This document shows positions 60,839 to 64,000 of a stretch of 64,000 nt of DNA, piece by piece. The notes beneath the pieces are model-generated. The model was not told the DNA's origin and searched no databases. It worked only from the letters and a program-made list of their open reading frames with translations. Each line of letters begins with the position of its first letter. Position 1 is the first letter of the stretch. Source of the DNA: Misgurnus anguillicaudatus (Eukaryota; Chordata; Actinopteri; Cypriniformes; Cobitidae); assembly GCF_027580225.2 (NCBI RefSeq), contig NC_073361.2, forward strand, positions 33,435,501-33,499,500, written 5' to 3'. Position numbers and translations under genes: made by a program.

Positions 60839-61388
60839 CTCTAGAGAGTATAGCCCTGATGCTGTACTGTTTTTGTTAGTTGTTCTTGATTTCAGTATTT
60901 AGCAGCAGATTACATTAGCTTTTCTGTCAGTATTCTGAATGTCTGTGTTCAGATGTTTAATGATGTCTGACATGAAAATGTAATGAAAAGCCATGCCGCT
61001 GGTTTCCTGTGGGATTTTAAGGATTTTCGCTGCAGAACATAGTGTCATTGTAAACAGCCTCTGATAGCAGTACACAGTTTCTGTCATTTACTAGTCATTT
61101 TCTGTCGATTTCATTGCAAAGAACAAATCTAACCCTAACACATCTTAAAATAAAATTTGCTGTTAAAAATATCAACTTTTTATCTGTGGCCTTTTTTAGA
61201 ACTTTTATAATAAGTCTGTCATAGTTATTTTATAGTGGTAAGAGTACAATCATTAATTGAAAGAAAAAAGTAAGCGGCATGTTTCATGAGATCACAAGTT
61301 CTTTAAATAACCCAATGAATGCCAAATAAACAAACAAGGTGTTTAATTTTAAAAGATGACACAAAGCATATAGGTTTCATTTGTACAC

Positions 61389-61394
61389 TTTATT
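61389..61394 (-). terminator. Gene E polyadenylation signal
   Basis: AATAAA on the minus strand, about 80 bases past the stop codon at 61473-61475. Confidence 0.7.
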
Positions 61395-61472
61395 CTAAAG
61401 AACTACAATCCTATAGAAGTCAGAGCTGAAGCTCAGAGTAACACCAAACAAGTATTTCAGAAAATGAGATCT

Positions 61473-63767
61473 TCACTCTGCATCATGAACTTTCTGAGAG
61501 AGAGAGAGAGAGAGAGAAGGAGAAATCAAAGTTAATTCAGCCTTTATGAGTAAGTAAATAATTAGTTGTGTGTAGCATAGATGTAGTTAAGATAACTTAC
61601 AATGTTTTAGTATGCAGTATACAATGATGACTTACCTTGGATCCTGTATCACGGCTCTTAGCTCTCAGCTTGTTGACCTGAGATTCAGCAATATCAGCCC
61701 TCTCCTCTGCTTCATCCAGCTCATGCTGGAGTTTGCGGAACTTGGTCAGATTAGAATTGGCCTGTTCCTCCTAATACAGAAGAAAACAAAACATTTTTGT
61801 TGGTAAAAAATTATATGCAGGCTAAGAAACATATTAAAGATTGTACATGGCAAAGAACTCACAGCCTCCTCTGAAGATCTCTTGTAGGACTTGACCTTAA
61901 GCTGCAGTTTATCCACCAGGTCCTGAAGACGAGCCAGATTCTTCTTGTCTTCCTCAGTCTGTTAACAGAATTGTGATTTATTTTTATTCATATTGTCTGG
62001 GTGGTCTGAGAGTCGCAAAGTTGTATTAAAGAAACATTACCTGGTAGGTGAGCTCCTTGATGCGTCTTTCATATTTACGGATTCCTTTCACAGACTCGCT
62101 TGCCTTTTTCTGTTCAATCTCCACCTCGTTTTCCAGCTCTCTCACCTAAACAAAATAAACAATTACAAAAGCAAGGAGTGGTTGCTGTCTATTAAATTCT
62201 GTGAGATCCCACAAAAAAATAAAAACGAGTTTCATAACTAACCCTGGCCTCCAGTTTCTGGACCTGCTTCTTGCCACCCTTCATGGCGATCTGCTCAGCT
62301 TCATCCAGACGGTGCTGCAGGTCCTTGATGGTCTGCTCCATGTTCTTCTTCATACGCTCCAGATGAGCACTGGTGTCTTGTTCCTTCTTCAGTTCCTCTG
62401 CCATCATGGCAGCATCAGTGATGGCCTTCTTGGCTTTTTCTTCAGCATTTCTGCACTCCTGCACTGCCTCCTCAACCTCAGTCTGAAGCTGAGAATTGTC
62501 TCCCTCTAGCTTCTTCTTCTGATTTAACAGGCTGGTGTTCTGAAAATTGAGTACATAGATGATTCTGTTTACTAAAAGATGATTTAAAGACATTATGTGT
62601 TGGACTACTACGGTTGTGCTGCCATACCTGAGAATGCAGTAGCTGAACCCTCTCACTGACATCCAGCAGTTCCTGCTCAGCCAGTTTTCTTCCTCTCTCA
62701 GTCTGTTCCACCAGGGATCTCAGCTCATCCAGTTCAGCTTGAAGCAGATTGTTGCGTCTCTCCACAATAGCAATGTTCTCTTTGAGATCATCGTTACCAC
62801 GAAGAGCTTCATCCAGGTGAAGTTGGGCATCCTATAAAAAGTACAAATTTTCAAATATGAAAGGACTGCAGAAATGTGTGGAAGCATCATAGTATTTGAA
62901 AAGACTCGTTTTACTTTAAGATGTCCATGAAGACCCTTGAGTTGCTTCTGGGCTTCTGCTGCCTGTCTGTTAGCCTGGCTGAGCTGAATCTCCATCTCAT
63001 TAAGATCTCCCTCCATCTTCTTCTTCACCCTGAGAGCTTCATTTCTGCTGCGGGTCTCTGCTTCAAGTGAGGTCTGCAGAGTTTCCACCACTCTCTGCTG
63101 GTTCCTCTTAGCCTGCTCCATCTCTTCATCCTTCTCAGCCAGTTTACGCTCAATTTCAGCTTTGATCTGATTGAACTCCAGTTGGACTCTGAGAATCTTT
63201 CCTTCTTCATGCTCAAGGGAGGCCTGACAGATAGATTGACTTAGTAAATGGAAATCATGATTTTGACCTGGTTTAATGCCATTTATTTTCATATTTGATT
63301 ATTTTGTTAATTATTTTACAAATGCACAAGCTAAACTTAAGAATCACAACCATTTAGGTAACACAAGATACCTCAGCCTCCTCCAGAGCAGCCTGAGTTT
63401 CAGTTTTTTCTTGCTCCAACTGTTTACGCATTTTCTCTAGTTCATGAATGTTCTTTCCATTTTCACCAATTTGTTCAGTAAGGTCAGAAATTTCCTCTGT
63501 TTTTAATAATCAAGGAATCATAGTTACTAGCTAAAAGCTTAGCCAATATGACACTAATGTGATATAATGCAAAATAGCTCTGTACTGTAAATGGAGGTCA
63601 TCTTGAAGGTTCTTGTTCTCTCTCTTCATGGTCTCCACATGATCCAGAGACTCCTCATAAGAGTTCTTCAGTTTAAATAGCTCAGTGCTCAGAGATCTGG
63701 CTTCCTTCTGGGCACTTTCCAACTCACTCTGAGACTCCTCATATTTCTGCTTCCATTCAGCTAGGAC
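61473..63767 (-). CDS. Gene E: myosin heavy chain rod C-terminus (5' part outside window)
   Basis: Coiled-coil tail that assembles into the thick filament. Coding exons by homology, 31-39: 63602-63767, 63372-63496, 62915-63223, 62628-62831, 62243-62539, 62041-62145, 61863-61958, 61636-61770, 61473-61493, together about 485 residues. Exon sizes equal those of B, C and D. The end is KVHDAE, different from KGHDEE of C and D. Exon 31 lacks its donor GT: the homologous position reads AT (63600-63601), and read-through meets a stop after about 24 codons. The acceptor of the last exon is fed by a CT microsatellite. Intron 30 contains a TTAA element that runs out of the window. Confidence 0.93.
61494..61518 (+). 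repeat. (GA)n microsatellite forming the last acceptor of gene E
   Basis: On the minus strand the run is (CT)n directly followed by CAG and the final coding exon. It therefore serves as the polypyrimidine tract. The other genes have ordinary short tracts here. Confidence 0.85.
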
Positions 63768-63847
63768 CTGTATAAGTGAATCGAAGGTAGATTGTAAGTA
63801 TTTTAGGTAATTCTCATTGGAGCCCAGGCTTTATCAATAAAAGTTAA

Positions 63848-64000
63848 AAGAATAGTCTACCCTTTTGCCATATTAAACTATGTTATTACCTCAACCTAGA
63901 CTAATTAATACATATCTATCTTTTTTCAATGCGTGCACTGTACAGCGCGTTGTGAATGTGTTAGCATTTAGCCTAGCCCCATTCATTCCTATGGTACCAA
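63848..64000. mobile_element. Left end of a TTAA-type element in gene E intron 30 (cut by window edge)
   Basis: TTAA at 63844-63847 is followed by aagaatagtctaccctttt and catttagcctagccccattc. Genes C and D carry the same intron with an intact gttaattgattt at this spot, so sequence after TTAA is inserted. The wording resembles a family I recall from cyprinid genomes. Confidence 0.6.

Overview
The window is vertebrate nuclear DNA, most likely from a teleost and probably a cyprinid-type fish. It has AT-rich introns with GT-AG borders and many small DNA transposons of the kind common in fish, and it carries several tandem copies of one gene family. Everything protein-coding that I can support is sarcomeric (fast skeletal type) myosin heavy chain. 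No other protein-coding gene, rRNA, tRNA gene or CRISPR array is visible.

Layout: five myosin heavy chain genes lie head to tail, all on the minus strand. Gene A (1-3851, motor half only, cut by the left edge), gene B (13365-23559), gene C (28704-41168), gene D (43985-54876) and gene E (61473-63767, rod C-terminus only, cut by the right edge). B, C and D each have 37 coding exons plus two short untranslated leader exons, and their exon sizes are almost invariant. Joined at homologous borders they would encode 1937-1938 residues: motor domain, neck with IQ motifs, and an alpha-helical coiled-coil rod. Motor loops 1 and 2 differ between paralogues while most other segments are nearly identical, as expected for isoforms of one thick-filament motor.

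Intergenic spaces (4.45-13.3, 24.6-28.6, 41.5-43.9 and 55.5-61.4 kb) contain TATA promoters, CArG boxes in A, C and (imperfect) D, and a repeated non-coding module centred on CTTGAGGACAAAGATAAC or CTTGAGTGTAAAGATAA. The module occurs upstream of every gene whose 5' end is visible, usually as a proximal and a distal copy, and is inverted in front of gene B. This is the best candidate for an undescribed cis-regulatory system here. Plus-strand exon-like sequences near the 3' ends of C, D and E may mark antisense transcripts.

Splice sites are unexpectedly damaged although reading frames remain open: B exons 26 and 33, C exons 15, 18 and 33, D exons 7 and 15, and E exon 31 lack the canonical dinucleotide or are shifted at the homologous border. 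Two further introns use GC donors. Mosaic intron similarity (D like B around exon 9, D like C elsewhere) indicates gene conversion. Several transposons have a paralogous empty site within the window, so their insertion can be read directly: a TA-flanked element in a C intron, a TTAA element nested in an older repeat, and a TTAA element in an E intron. All positions were read by eye, so borders may be off by a base or two.
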